Shown here: one piece after another, positions 33,582-45,595 of the stretch | How positions within the stretch are numbered: the first letter of the stretch is position 1 | How the letters are laid out: each line of letters starts with the position of its first letter | Program-made: the position numbers and the translations under genes | Notes under the pieces: model-generated | The model's database searches: none | Seen by the model: the letters and a program-made list of their open reading frames with translations, nothing else | What the model was told of the DNA's origin: nothing | NCBI GenBank assembly: GCA_024195265.1 | Contig: JAJLRJ010000014.1 | Coordinates: 26,763,181-26,827,180, forward strand | DNA length: 64,000 bases | Direction: 5' to 3' | Source: Dendrophyllia cribrosa | Taxonomy: Eukaryota; Cnidaria; Anthozoa; Scleractinia; Dendrophylliidae

Positions 33582-36500
33582 ATGGCCTGCGAACCTCCCC
33601 AAAAACGATCGAAGAAAGAAATGGTTGAAAATGGCGTCGACGTCTTGGAATCGTACGTGGCGAAACGAATGGAAGTTTGCGAGTCTGTGGCGGATTTTAA
33701 ATTCAACAAGAAAAGAGTTCGTCTGATTTCATCGAATGCAGATATCTCGGAGACTTGTAAGGGAATCGCTTACTGGATGTGGAGGGAACAGCGCGTACAA
33801 GGTTGGTATGTTTGGTAAACATTTCCACTGATCTGGCCATATCTGGAAACTTTTAAACTTTTAGTGAAAGCGTGGTTAAGGTTGGTATATTTGTAAACAC
33901 TTCCCCTGATATAAAGATCTGGCCCATCTCTTAATAGAAATAACCAGTCAAACGTCTGTGTGCATGGTAGCCCGCATTAGCCTTCATTGCAAGCTAGTTC
34001 CAGTTCAATAACAAGAAATATACGAATACTGTCTTGAGTTATATTAATATTATTATTAGCTTTATACTAGGTGAAAGATCCAAAGTGACTTTCCGAGTGT
34101 CTTATTTTTTGCCCAAAAGTAGCTGAGGCTTTGCATGTGGCCTTCAGTTTAATAAAAAAAGAAACATTCTTATTAATGTTTTGTGAAATAACTCTTTTTG
34201 TTTAGACAACTGGGCTTTGTTGTATGCCCAGAGAATGGCCCTCAAGCAAGAAGTTCCTCTCTTTGTGTGCTTCTGTTTGCCACCCACATACCTTGATACA
34301 ACATACAGACAGTACAGTTTTATGGTCACAGGTCTTCAAGATGTTGAGAAGGTATGAAAATATAATAATTGGAAATCATGGTTAAGGCAGGGGTAAAGAT
34401 AGGTGGGTGAAAATATAATGTGAAACTTGGGCTCATGAAATTTGTAGTGGGCTTATAAGTAGATTTTTCAAGGTCAATAACCAGGTGGCAAGTGAGTCAG
34501 CTGAGCAGATGTCCAACCCTGTTAGATATTGCAACTGGTGAACAATCTTGGAAAATCTCTATGAAAACCGTACCATCAGTAGTCCACACAGCAAGCAGCT
34601 GTTATTTTCCCCTTTATCCTTGGCCAAATTTACTAAATAGTGTCTCTAGTTAGTTATAAGTTTTAACATAGGAAGATGCGGTTGGTATGTTGAAGGAAAG
34701 AGATTTGCATCGGTACATGCTTTATCCCAGTCCACACTTTAAAAATGTCTGACCTAGTTTTGTAGCTGTTAAATTTTGCCATAATTATAATATTTATTGA
34801 AGGGCTGGGTGTATAACCATGTTACATCTAACATATTTTTTTGCTAAGATTTGCCTTATTTTTTTGCATGTGTCCTACAAGTTTATATTGCAAAACATTG
34901 CTTAGAATTTTTTTTACAGGTTTCAGCTTTGTTTTCAAAAAATAAAATGCAAAAAACTCTGTGTTTCCTCACATTTTTCGGAGAAACAGAAGGGTTTTTT
35001 AGCAAAAGAAGGTGCAAGGAAACAGAGTTTTAATTTGTGGACTAAAATGCCACACGTCTGTTTGTGGCTATCCTCATTAGCATCATTTTTGTTATAATTT
35101 CCAACTAAAAATATTAAGTAATCTTCAAAATCTTAATGTGTGAGCTGCTCTCGAATTTGTTTCCATGCAGGAGCTGACAGCACTGAATATCAATTTCCAC
35201 ATGCTTCTTGGTGAACCAGATAAGGTCCTTCCTGATTTTGTTAAATCACATCATATTGGTGGAGTAATAACAGATTTTACACCATTGAGAAAGCCACTGA
35301 AGTGGTTGGAGGATGTAACAGTGAAGCTGCCAAAAAACTTCCCTGTTTGCCAGGTATGAGTGCTGTATCTCTTATGTAGCTGTTTTTTAGGCTGTCATTC
35401 CATTGGGAGCAAAACTAGAGGGGTCTGACATTACACAGTAGTAGAGACCAGGCCTAAGTGCGAACCACTGCATAACCACACCTCCACTCTAAGCCGCTGT
35501 AGGGGGGGGGGGGGGGGGTGGGACATGTTCCCAGACTGCCCTTGAGGCTCTTACCCCCTCATTGACAAATCCTACCACTGCCACTTCCTTCCATAGATTA
35601 TTGTAGTTGCAACCACTATTTTCTACATGGCCACCTGAGTTCCAAGGCAATGTGTAGCAGTCAGCAGGCACTGACCTTCAGATTAAAAACTGATGCACTG
35701 CAGTATGTGTACATCGAATAGTAAAAGTGCATGAGTTATACATTTTAACAGTGCATTATGTTCAGGGTGTTATTTTTTCATCTCTGTAGGTTGATGGCCA
35801 TAACATTGTTCCATGTTGGCAGGCTTCTCCAAAGTTGGAGTATGGTGCAAGAACTATTAGACCTAAAATCCATAACCAGTTGAAGGAGTTTCTTACAGAG
35901 TTTCCACCTGTCATTAAGCATCCTTATGCTGCAAAAGAAAGTTCTAAGGTGAACATAATTTTGAAGTTAACCATATTCAGGTTTGGAAACTTAATTTTGA
36001 CAGCACTCCCCATTTGAGCAAGTGTCTTTAAGGGCTGTGCCAAAAAATGTACAATTTCTACTCCCCCAAGAAGATTTAATTAACACGTGCCTGGCTGAGT
36101 GCTAATTTCTATCACCTGCATGTTTACTCAATTAAGTGCCTTCTTTCATATTAACACCCCTCTTGAATGAACAACCAGGCTGTGAATAATAAATAAATAA
36201 ATAAATGTCTTCATTTAAAAAAGGTATAACATCTGGCCATGGGTGTGTACATGTATTAGAGTAAAAGTAAGTAAAGTCGCGCACACGAGCCAGAAGGCTC
36301 ACAACGGCCGGAGCTTAAACCCGGTTTCTGTAGCATGAAGCGACTAGGAATATTGCTACTCCCCCCTGGATGGGATGCTAGTCCATCGCAGGGTTACCCC
36401 CAGCATTTTTTTGTCGCCGGTACCCATTTATACACCTGGGTGGAGAGAGACAGTGTGGAGTAAAGTTTCTTGTCTAAGGAAACAACACGACGGCAGAGAC

Positions 36501-39500
36501 CAGGCTTCGAACCATCGACCTTCAGGTTGAAAGTCCGACGCACTAACCACTAGACCACCGTGGCTCCACGACATGTAATAGAGTAGGGGGTGTTTAATTG
36601 CAAAGAATGGAGTTATTGTACAATGTAGGTTTCCTTTTTTGTTCTAGATGTTTTTTGTACACAATTGATGTTTTGGACTTTTCATGTTACTTAAGCTGTT
36701 GTTGTTATATTGACCAATGAAAGCATGCATCACAGTAATAAGACATACTGGATATATTTCAATTATATAAATACAGTAGAATCCTGATAACTTGAACCTC
36801 CGGGGTGAGAGAAATTAGTTTGAGATATTGAAGGCTCAAGTTATCAAGGGTAAATTTGCAAGCAATCTTTAGCCAAGGGAAACAAAGTTTGGTTCGAGTT
36901 AGTGTAAGGTTCAAGTTTAACATCGGGATTCCACTGTATATATATGGGCAGATTTTCATGTCCAGAAACAGTGAGCAGATTCACAGGGATCCACTGTAAC
37001 AGTACCCTCTCCCTGGGTTTGCCCCTGGCTGCATGGGTTGCCTTTTCATTAACAAATTTGTTGATATATTTTACCATTTTGATTTTGTGAGACAGGCAGA
37101 CTGGAAAGCAGTGGATAAATTCATTGAAGTTGACCGAAGTGTTAAGGAGGTTGACTGGGCTGAACCAGGAACAAAGGCCGGACTAGAAATGTTGGAATCA
37201 TTCTGCCATGAGAGGCTAAAGTATTTTGCTACAGAAAGAAATAATCCTACAAAGAAGGCATTGAGTAACTTGTCACCTTGGTTTCATGCAGGTATTATTT
37301 TTTATGTTAGTTTTTCTTAAGGGTTGTTTTAAATTTGTTTCCCTATATTCACTCTAAAACATTTAACCTTTGAACACCTCATTATCGTAAAAAATTATTT
37401 TATTTACACTGTTAGCCTTTGTAATAGACACCTTCATGTGCCATGCAGCACAGGACACCCAAGCTTAGGTGTCATGTGCCACACAACTCAACAGACTGAT
37501 CTAATTGGTAAAGCCATAGAATTCCCAAAAAATAATAATCCCTCAAGTAATGCCCACCCAAACATACTGGTAATAATAATTTTGGGACCAAGGGAAAGTT
37601 ACTTTTAGTAACTATCACAACCATCATAGGTCACATCAGTGTTCAAAGAGCCATTCTCCGAGTGCGAGAATTCCGCAGCAAGGCAAAAGACTCTGTTGAA
37701 GCCTTTGTTGAAGAGGCAGTTGTGAGGAGAGAACTGGCGGACAACTTTTGCTTCTACAATCAGGATAACTATGATTCCATCAGAGGGGCCAATGATTGGG
37801 CACAGAAAACATTACAGGGTCATGCTCAGGACAAGAGGGAATATCTGTACACAAGAGAACAACTAGAACAAAGCCACACCCATGATGACCTGTGGAATGC
37901 TGCACAGGTATTGAGTTAACTGTTCACTGCTGGGATTGCCTCTCAAACTGCCTCTCAAACTGCCTCTTGCTACCAAGATCCAAAAAAGTTTATTGTGCAA
38001 ATATGGAGAGACAAATGTAGTCCAAAAAATTAAAGTACTGCTCAAAAGCTTTCATTTGAATTGCCATTCATACTTTAGGGTTTCTTCCACAGACTCAAAA
38101 GTTAGAACCACCTTGTACAGCATAATAAGAAGACATGAAGGAAAAGTATTTATACTAAACAACAAACTTTTTCCTTATGTGCAGTGTTTTGAAAAAGCAA
38201 TTTGGCAAAACTAATTCGTGAGCGGTCCATCTAAGAATGCTCCTTTTCATCGTGGACCAGTTTGCCATATAATAATTATCTGTATTATCTGTATAAAAAA
38301 AGCTGGCTTTAGGACAGCTTTTCTTTGTTAGTCACATGTGCTAAGGTACTAACCATATCCAAGACAGAATACCAGAATGTACAGTCATACGCTCATTTAT
38401 CGGACGTCAAGATCGCAAGTGAAGGCGGAGCGAACCAACAATTCTACTGGAACGTACCAAGCGTGAGCATGATAACTTAACAAACAACAAGGTTATATCA
38501 TCACCTGAGAAAATATGAAGTGTCTCCTAAGCTTTGTATACCTCAGGCTTAAAGCTTTCTCTGCAAACAGTTTCCTTTATATATTTTTTCTTTAGCTTCA
38601 GCTGGTTAATGAGGGCAAAATGCATGGTTTTCTAAGGATGTACTGGGCAAAAAAAATCCTAGAGTGGACGACATCTCCCGAAGAAGCCCTGAAGATCTCT
38701 CTTTACCTGAATGACAAATATTCAATGGATGGCACTGACCCCAATGGCTATGTGGGTAAGCTTATGGTCCTTAAATACACACTTCCTTCTTTTCTATGAA
38801 GAGCAGCTAATTAATCAAACCCTTTCACTCCCAAGAATGCCAGAATTCAGAACTCAAGATAAATCCCAAATTTCATTTTGTAAAATATTGAAAAACAAAG
38901 GGTACTGTAATACTGTAATAGTACTGCCGAAGAGGTTTCGTTTGAATGGTCACACCATAGGATTTCGTCAAAAGACTAAAACGTTAGAATTTGGTTGTTA
39001 CGTTAGTGCGCACTGTGTTGTCTTGTGTTGTTTGATTGTGACGTTAGTGCGCGCTGTGTTGTGTTGTGTCTGATTGTTACGTTAGTGCGCGCTGTGTTGT
39101 GTTTGTTTGATTGTTACGTTAGTGCGCGCAGTGTTGTGTTTGATTGATAGTCACGTTAGTGCGCGCTGTGTTGTGTTTGATTGTTACGTCAGTGTGCGCT
39201 GGGTTGTGTTTGGTTGTTACGTTAGTGTGCGCTGTGTTGTGTTTGGTTGTTACATGTACGTTAGTGTGTTCTTGTAAAATGTATATATCTATTGTTATGA
39301 GTAAAATAAAATTGTATTGTATTGTATTATAGTGTGCGCTGTGTTGTGTTTGGTTGTTACGTCAGTGCGCGCTGTGTTGTGTTTGGTTGTTACGTTAGTG
39401 TGCGCTGTGTTGTGTTTGGTTGTTACGTTGGTGCGCGCTGTGTTGTGTTTCATTGTTACGTTAGTGCGCGCTGTGTTGTGTTTGATTGTTACGTTAGAGC

Positions 39501-42500
39501 GCGCTGTGTTATGTTTGGTTGTTACGTTAGTGCGCGCTGTGTTGTGTTTGATTGTTACGTTAGTGGGCGCTGTGTTATGTTTGGTTGTTACGTTAGTGCG
39601 CGCTGTGTTGTGTTTGATTGTTACGTTAGTGCGCGCTGTGTTGTGTTTGATTGATAGTCACGTTAGTGCGCGCTGTGTTATGTTTGATTGTTACGTTAGT
39701 GCGCGCTGTGTTGTGTTTGATGGTTACGTCAGTGCGCGCTGTGTTGTGTTTGGTTGTTACGTTAGTGTGCGCTGTGTTGTGTTTGGTTGTTACGTTAGTG
39801 CGCGCTGTGTTGTGTTTGGTTGTTACGTCAGTGTGTGTTGTGTTGGATTGTTACGTTAGTGCGCGCTGTGTTGTGTTTGATTGTTACGTTAGTGCGCGCT
39901 GTGTTGTGTTTGATTGTTACGTCAGTGTGTGTTGTGTTGGATTGTTACGTTAGTGCGCGCTGTGTTGTGTTTGATTGTTACGTTAGTGCCCGCTGTGTTG
40001 TGTTTGATTGTTACGTTAGTGGGCGCTGTGTTATGTTTGGTTGTTACGTTAGTGCGCGCTGTGTTGTGTTTGATTGTTACGTTAGTGCGCGCTGTGTTGT
40101 GTTTGATTGATAGTCACGTTAGTGCGCGCTGTGTTATGTTTGATTGTTACGTTAGTGCGCGCTGTGTTGTGTTTGATTGTTACGTCAGTGCGCGCTGTGT
40201 TGTGTTTGGTTGTTATGTTAGTGTGCGCTGTGTTGTGTTTGGTTGTTACGTTAGTGCGCGCGGTGTTGTGTTTGGTTGTAACGTCAGTGCGCGCTGTGTT
40301 GTGTTTGGTTGTTACGTTAGTGCGCGCTGTGTTGTGTTTGGTTGTTACGTCAGTGCGCGCTGTGTTGTGTTTGGTTGTTACGTTAGTGTGCGCTGTGTTG
40401 TGTTTGGTTGTTACGTTAGTGTGCGCTGTGTTGTGTTTGATTGTTACGTTAGTGCGCGCTGTGTTGTGTTTGATTGTTACGTTAGTGCGCGCTGTGTTGT
40501 GTTTGATTGTTACGTTAGTGTGCGCTGTGTTGTGTTTGGTTGTTACGTTAGTGCGCGCTGTGTTGTGTTTGATTGTTACGTTAGTGCGCGCTGTGTTGTG
40601 TTTGATTGTTACGTTAGTGCGCGCTGTGTTGTGTTTGATTGTTACGTTAGTGCGCGCTGTGTTGTGTTTGATTGTTACGTTAGTGCGCGCTGTGTTGTGT
40701 TTGGTTGTTACGTTAGTGCGCGCTGTGTTGTGTTTGATTGTTACGTTAGTGCGCGCTGTGTTGTGTTTGATTGTTACGTTAGTGCGCGCTGTGTTGTGTT
40801 TGATTGTTACGTTAGTGTGCGCTGTGTTGTGTTTGATTGTTACGTTAGTGCGCGCTGTGTTGTGTTTCATTGTTACGTTAGTGTGCGCTGTGTTGTGTTT
40901 GATTGTTACGTTAGTGCGCGCTGTGTTGTGTTTCATTGTTACGTTAGTGCGCGCTGTGTTGTGTTTCATTGTTACGTTAGTGCGCGCTATGTTGTGTTTG
41001 ATTGTTACGTTAGTGCGCGCTGTGTTGTGTTTCATTGTTACGTTAGTGCGCGCTATGTTGTGTTTGGTTGTTACGTTAGTGCGCGCTGTGTTGTGTTTGA
41101 TTGTTACGTTAGTGCGCGCTGTGTTGTGTTTCATTGTTACGTTAGTGCGCGCTATGTTGTGTTTCATTGTTACGTTGGTGCGCGCTGTGTTGTGTTTGAT
41201 TGATAGTTACGTTAGTGCGCGCTGTGTTGTGTTTGATTGTTACGTAGTGTGCGCTGTGTTGTGTTTGGTTGTTACGTTAGTGCGCGCTGTGTTGTGTTTG
41301 ATTGATAGTTACGTTAGTGAACCCTGTGTTGTGTTTGATTGTTACGTTAGTGCGCGCTGTGTTATGTTTGGTTGTTACGTTAGTGCGCGCTGTGTTGTGT
41401 TTGGTGGTTACGTTAGTGTGCGCTGTGTTGTGTTGTGTTTGGTGGTTACGTTAGTGTGCGCTGTGTTGTGTTTAATTGTTACGTTAGTGTGCGCTGTGTC
41501 GTGTTTAATTGTCACGTTAATGCGCGCTGTGTTTGATTGTTACGTTAGTGCCCGCTGTGTTGTGTTGATTGTCACGTTAGTGCGCGCTGTGTTATGTTTG
41601 GTTGTTACGTTAGTGCCCGCTGTGTTGTGTTGATTGTCACGTTACTGTGCGCTGTGTTGTGTTTGATTGTTACGTTAGTGCGCGCTGTGTTATGTTTGGT
41701 TGTTACGTTAGTGCGCGCTGTGTTATGTTTGGTTGTTACTTTAGTGTGCGCTGTGTTATGTTTGGTTGTTACCTTAGTGTGCGCTGTGTTATGTTTGGTT
41801 GTTACGTTAGTGTGCGCTGTGTTATGTTTGGTTGTTACTTTAGTGTGCGCTGTGTTATGTTTGGTTGTTACTTTAGTGTGCGCTGTGTTATGTTTGGTTG
41901 TTACGTTAGTGTGCGCTGTGTTATGTTTGGTTGTTACTTTAGTGTGCGCTGTGTTATGTTTGGTTGTTACTTTAGTGTGCGCTGTGTTATGTTTGGTTGT
42001 TACTTTAGTGCGCGCTGTGTTATGTTTGGTTGTTACTTTAGTGTGCGCTGTGTTATGTTTGGTTGTTACTTTAGTGTGCGCTGTGTTATGTTTGGTTGTT
42101 ACTTTAGTGTGCGCTGTGTTATGTTTGGTTGTTACTTTAGTGCGCGCTGTGTTATGTTTGGTTGTTACGTTAGTTTGCGCTGTGTTATGTTTGGTTGTTA
42201 CTTTAGTGTGCGCTGTGTTATGTTTGGTTGTTACGTTAGTTTGCGCTGTGTTATGTTTGGTTGTTACTTTAGTGCGCGCTGTGTTATGTTTGGTTGTTAC
42301 TTTAGTGCGCGCTGTGTTATGTTTGGTTGTTACTTTAGTGTGCGCTGTGTTATGTTTGGTTGTTACGTTAGTTTGCGCTGTGTTATGTTTGGTTGTTACT
42401 TTAGTGCGCGCTGTGTTAAGTTTGGTTGTTACGTTAGTGTGCGCTGTGTTGTTTTATGTTTGGTTGTTACCTTAGTGCGCGCTGTGTTAAGTTTGGTTGT

Positions 42501-44642
42501 TACGTTAGTTTGCGCTGTGTTATGTTTGGTTGTTACTTTAGTGTGCGCTGTGTTAAGTTTGGTTGTTACGTTAGTTTGCGCTGTGTTATGTTTGGTTGTT
42601 ACTTTAGTGTGCGCTGTGTTATGTTTGGTTGTTACGTTAGTGCGCGCTGTGTTATATTTGGTTGATACGTTAGTGCGCGCTGTGTTGTTTTATGTTTGGT
42701 TGTTACCTTAGTGCGCGCTGTGTTATGTTTGGTTGTTACCTTAGTGCGCGCTGTGTTATGTTTGGTTGTTACGTTAGTGCGCGCTGTGTTATGTTTGGTT
42801 GTTACGTTAGTTTGCGCTGTGTTATGTTTGGTTGTTACGTTAGTGTGCGCTGTGTTGTTTTATGTTTGGTTGTTACCTTAGTGCGCGCTGTGTTATGTTT
42901 GGTTGTTACCTTAGTGCGCGCTGTGTTATGTTTGGTTGTTACGTTAGTGTGCGCTGTGTTGTTTTATGTTTGGTTGTTACCTTAGTGCGCGCTGTGTTAT
43001 GTTTGGTTGTTACCTTAGTGCGCGCTGTATTATGTTTGGTTGTTACGTTAGTGTGCGCTGTGTTGTGTTTGGTTGTTACCTTAGTGCGCGCTGTGTTAAG
43101 TTTGGTTGTTACGTTAGTTTGCGCTGTGTTATGTTTGGTTGTTACCTTAGTGCGCGCTGTGTTATGTTTGGTTGTTACGTTAGTGCGCGCTGTGTTATAT
43201 TTGGTTGATACGTTAGTGCGCGCTGTGTTGTTTTATGTTTGGTTGTTACCTTAGTGCGCGCTGTGTTATGTTTGGTTGTTACCTTAGTGCGCGCTGTGTT
43301 ATGTTTGGTTGTTACGTTAGTGCGCGCTGTGTTATGTTTGGTTGTTACGTTAGTTTGCGCTGTGTTATGTTTGGTTGTTACGTTAGTGTGCGCTGTGTTG
43401 TTTTATGTTTGGTTGTTACCTTAGTGCGCGCTGTGTTATGTTTGGTTGTTACCTTAGTGCGCGCTGTGTTATGTTTGGTTGTTACGTTAGTGTGCGCTGT
43501 GTTGTTTTATGTTTGGTTGTTACCTTAGTGCGCGCTGTGTTATGTTTGGTTGTTACCTTAGTGCGCGCTGTATTATGTTTGGTTGTTACGTTAGTGTGCG
43601 CTGTGTTGTGTTTGGTTGTTACCTTAGTGCGCGCTGTGTTAAGTTTGGTTGTTACGTTAGTTTGCGCTGTGTTATGTTTGGTTGTTACTTTAGTGTGCGC
43701 TGTGTTATGTTTGGTTGTTACCTTAGTGCGCGCTGTGTTATGTTTGGTTGTTACGTTAGTGCGCGCTGTGTTATATTTGGTTGATACGTTAGTGCGCGCT
43801 GTGTTGTTTTATGTTTGGTTGTTACCTTAGTGCGCGCTGTGTTATGTTTGGTTGTTACCTTAGTGCGCGCTGTGTTATGTTTGGTTGTTACGTTAGTGCG
43901 CGCTGTGTTATATTTGGTTGATACGTTAGTGCGCGCTGTGTTGTGTTATGTTTGATTGTTACCTTAGTGCGCGCTGTGTTATGTTTGGTTGTTACGTTAG
44001 TGCGCGCTGTGTTATATTCGGTTGATACGTTAGTGTGCGCTGTGTTGTTTTATGTTTGGTTGTTACGTTAGTTTGCGCTGTGTTATGTTTGGTTGTTACG
44101 TTAGTGTGCGCTGTGTTATGTTTGGTTGTTACCTTAGTGCGCGCTGTGTTATGTTTGGTTGTTACCTTAGTGCGCGCTGTGTTATGTTTGGTTGTTACGT
44201 TAGTGCGCGCTGTGTTATATTTGGTTGATACGTTAGTGTACGCTGTGTTGTTTTATGCTTGGTTGTTACGTTAGTTTGCGCTGTGTTATGTTTGGTTGTT
44301 ACGTTAGTGTAGTTAGTTCAGTAGTAGTAGTAGTGGTATATTTTTCCATTAAAATTTGATAAGCTGAAACATAAAGGCGTTGTAACCTGATGAAAAGTTA
44401 ATGTAAAGAAAGTGTAAAAGAATGTCGATTCCTTTCTTTTCATTGCAGGTTGCATGTGGTCAGTCTGTGGAATACATGATCAAGGATGGGCCGAGAGGCC
44501 TGTGTTTGGAAAGATCCGTTACATGAACTATAACGGCTGCAAGAGAAAATTTGATGTTGCAGAGTTTGTTAGTAGATATGGGGCAAACAAAGCTAAAAAT
44601 GCAACAGTTGAAAATCATTTGAAGAAGAGAAAGGCAAAGTAA
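33582..44642 (+). CDS. PHR: Class II CPD (deoxyribodipyrimidine) photolyase, 511 aa
   Basis: Eight exons join in phase: 33582-33801, 34206-34351, 35171-35353, 35790-35948, 37096-37291, 37630-37907, 38596-38755, 44449-44642 (TAA). The enzyme uses FADH and light to split UV-induced cyclobutane pyrimidine dimers in DNA. The N-terminal antenna-type alpha/beta domain spans about 45-190 with the class [15 protein letters not shown] block (from about residue 74). The FAD-binding helical domain follows, with [22 protein letters not shown], then [17 protein letters not shown] and [20 protein letters not shown]. The last exon gives [20 protein letters not shown] and KIRYMNY, the class II signature of the FAD/DNA site. 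Length fits animal class II enzymes. A basic N-terminus (PPQKRSKK) could be a nuclear signal. Class I/cryptochrome is excluded by the motifs. The last intron is enlarged to 5.7 kb by a minisatellite. Confidence 0.95.
35503..35519. repeat. Poly-G tract
   Basis: A run of about 16 G lies in photolyase intron 3. It is compositional only. Confidence 0.85.
36270..36567 (-). mobile_element. tRNA-derived SINE
   Basis: Read on the minus strand, the head is tRNA-like: ggagccacggtggtctagtg, with an A-box-like tggtctagtggttag (about 36546-36558) and a B-box ggttcgaagcc (36503-36513). A non-tRNA body follows (ctgggtggagagagacagtg on the plus strand; gggatgctagtccatcgcag). It is in photolyase intron 4, antisense to the gene. 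Partial relatives lie near 23270-23575, 24570-24725, 25392-25500 and 49975-50115. Confidence 0.8.
36775..36936. mobile_element. pogo/Tigger-like MITE
   Basis: Left end CAGTAGAATCCTGATAACTT; inverted right end CAGTGGAATCCCGATGTTAA. TA flanks both ends (36773-36774 and 36937-36938). CAGT-GAA-CC termini with TA duplication are typical of pogo/Tigger elements. It is 162 bp, non-coding, and lies in photolyase intron 4. Confidence 0.75.
38756..44448 (+). other. Photolyase intron 7, enlarged by a minisatellite
   Basis: The donor gtaagc at 38756 and acceptor ttcattgcag at 44448 frame a 5693-bp intron, several times the size of the others in the gene. Its first 230 bp contain a decayed TTAA-type MITE end (aaaccctttcactcccaag at about 38817). 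The minisatellite fills 38991-44310, and the last ~140 bp are unique. Confidence 0.9.
38991..44310. repeat. 5.3-kb minisatellite, 33-bp unit (~160 copies)
   Basis: The consensus unit can be read as ttgttacgttagtgcgcgct plus gtgttgtgtttga. Most spacings are exactly 33 bp. Units fall into classes. The left part (to about 41700) mostly has tgtttgattgttacgttag and gtgcgcgct. The middle (41700-42400) has tatgtttggttgttacttta. The right part (42400-44300) mixes accttag, acgttag and a gttgttttatg spacer variant, and contains a 543-bp higher-order duplication. A unique 70-bp interruption lies at about 39257-39330. Since 33 is 11 codons, frames stay open for hundreds of codons on both strands (up to about 508 codons on plus, 361 on minus); these are artefacts. 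Confidence 0.95.
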
Positions 44643-44696
44643 CTGTCCAACCTTCAGCATAAACATTAATATTTGTTTTTGTTTGGAAAGATTGTC

Positions 44697-44800
44697 ACAT
44701 AAAATATAACGTGGAGAAAATTTGATGTTGCAGAGTCTTTGGAAGATACGGAGCAAGAAAGGCAGAGGGTTCAACAGTTAAAATTCCTGTCATCAGAAAA
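44697..44800 (+). pseudogene. Degenerate copy of the last photolyase exon
   Basis: The stretch gagaaaatttgatgttgcag followed by agt, gatacggagcaa, gaaaggcag, caacagttaaaa matches exon 8 (agaaaatttgatgttgcaga; agatatggggcaaacaaa; caacagttgaaaa) located about 170 bp upstream. Frame and stops show it is dead. Confidence 0.8.
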
Positions 44801-44810
44801 TTAAAGCCAA

Positions 44811-44955
44811 GGGGGGCGGGGGGGGCTCCCATGTAAAATAACAGGGGTACTTGTCAGAAATGTTCGAAAAAGACCCTCATCGGTAGCAGAATCTCATTTG
44901 AGGCATGGTTCAAATGGATTTTTACCCCTAAGAGGTACCAATTCTTAAACAACTC
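44811..44955. mobile_element. Partial MITE of the 3916-4233 family
   Basis: ggctcccatgtaaaataaca, ggggtacttgtcagaa, tgttcgaaaaagaccct, cagaatctcatttga and agaggtaccaattctta line up with the left half of the 3916-4233 element. Confidence 0.75.
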
Positions 44956-45029
44956 ATCAACTGACACTGACAAATACCTTCTACTTTTAAAGATTTTTGG
45001 AAGCATTGTCATACATCTCTAGTAACTAC

Positions 45030-45190
45030 TTTGGCTGCTGGAGAAAACCGTATGTTGGAGAGTTTATAAGGAGATATGGGGTAAGATGATAAGGAGATGT
45101 GGGGTGAGATGATAAGGAGATATGGGGTGAGATGATAAGGAGATATGGGGTAAGCAAAGGTACAACTGCTGAAAGTTCTACAAACAAGGA
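45030..45190 (+). pseudogene. Second degenerate photolyase exon copy with internal 23-bp repeat
   Basis: ctggagaaaaccgtatgttg, gagagtttataaggagatatgg and gcaaaggtacaactgctgaaa resemble the exon 8 segments around the agatatggggcaaacaaa block. The unit gataaggagatatggggtga is tandemly repeated four times (about 45066-45155), making short TSP-like frames on the minus strand. Confidence 0.6.
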
Positions 45191-45483
45191 AAGAACCTTG
45201 TGCACACACATTTGATATTTATTTAATCTAACAAGATATCTTTTTCTACAAGGTAAAAGCTTTGATGATGCTAGATAACAAGAATAATTACAGAACAGAC
45301 CATTGCATCATAAAATAAGTACCCCACTCTCTAGATACATCCCTACTATCTTAGAAAAAATAATGTTTACAACAATGCCATTTTCTTAGATCAGGTAAGC
45401 AGTGAGAAACTGATACATCACAAGACAAGTTAGTATGGCACAGGGACAGAAAAGAAGCAGGGAATACAATAGTTTTGTAACTA

Positions 45484-45595
45484 TTGGGGGGGGGGGGGAC
45501 TCCCATATAAATAGTGACAACCCCTAAATGGTATGAGAATCTCACAATCTGGGTGTCGGCCATATTTATCTTTACTTCTAAAGGGTACCAAAAGA
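45484..45595. mobile_element. Partial MITE of the 3916-4233 family
   Basis: A poly-G run leads into ggactcccatataaatagtg, then cctaaatggtatgagaatct and aaagggtaccaaaag, again the left-end sequence of this MITE family. Confidence 0.7.

Noticed and set aside
36500..36567. Functional tRNA gene
   Set aside because: The head has A- and B-box words but is fused to a SINE body and the acceptor and anticodon arms do not pair convincingly.
39317..44274. Many long open frames (up to 508 codons plus, 361 codons minus) across the repeat array, encoding 11-residue repeats
   Set aside because: The 33-bp period keeps several frames open on both strands at once; the array lies inside a photolyase intron with good splice sites, so these are not genes.
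38991..44310. CRISPR-like regular repeats
   Set aside because: No unique spacers: the 33-bp units are contiguous. The genome is eukaryotic.
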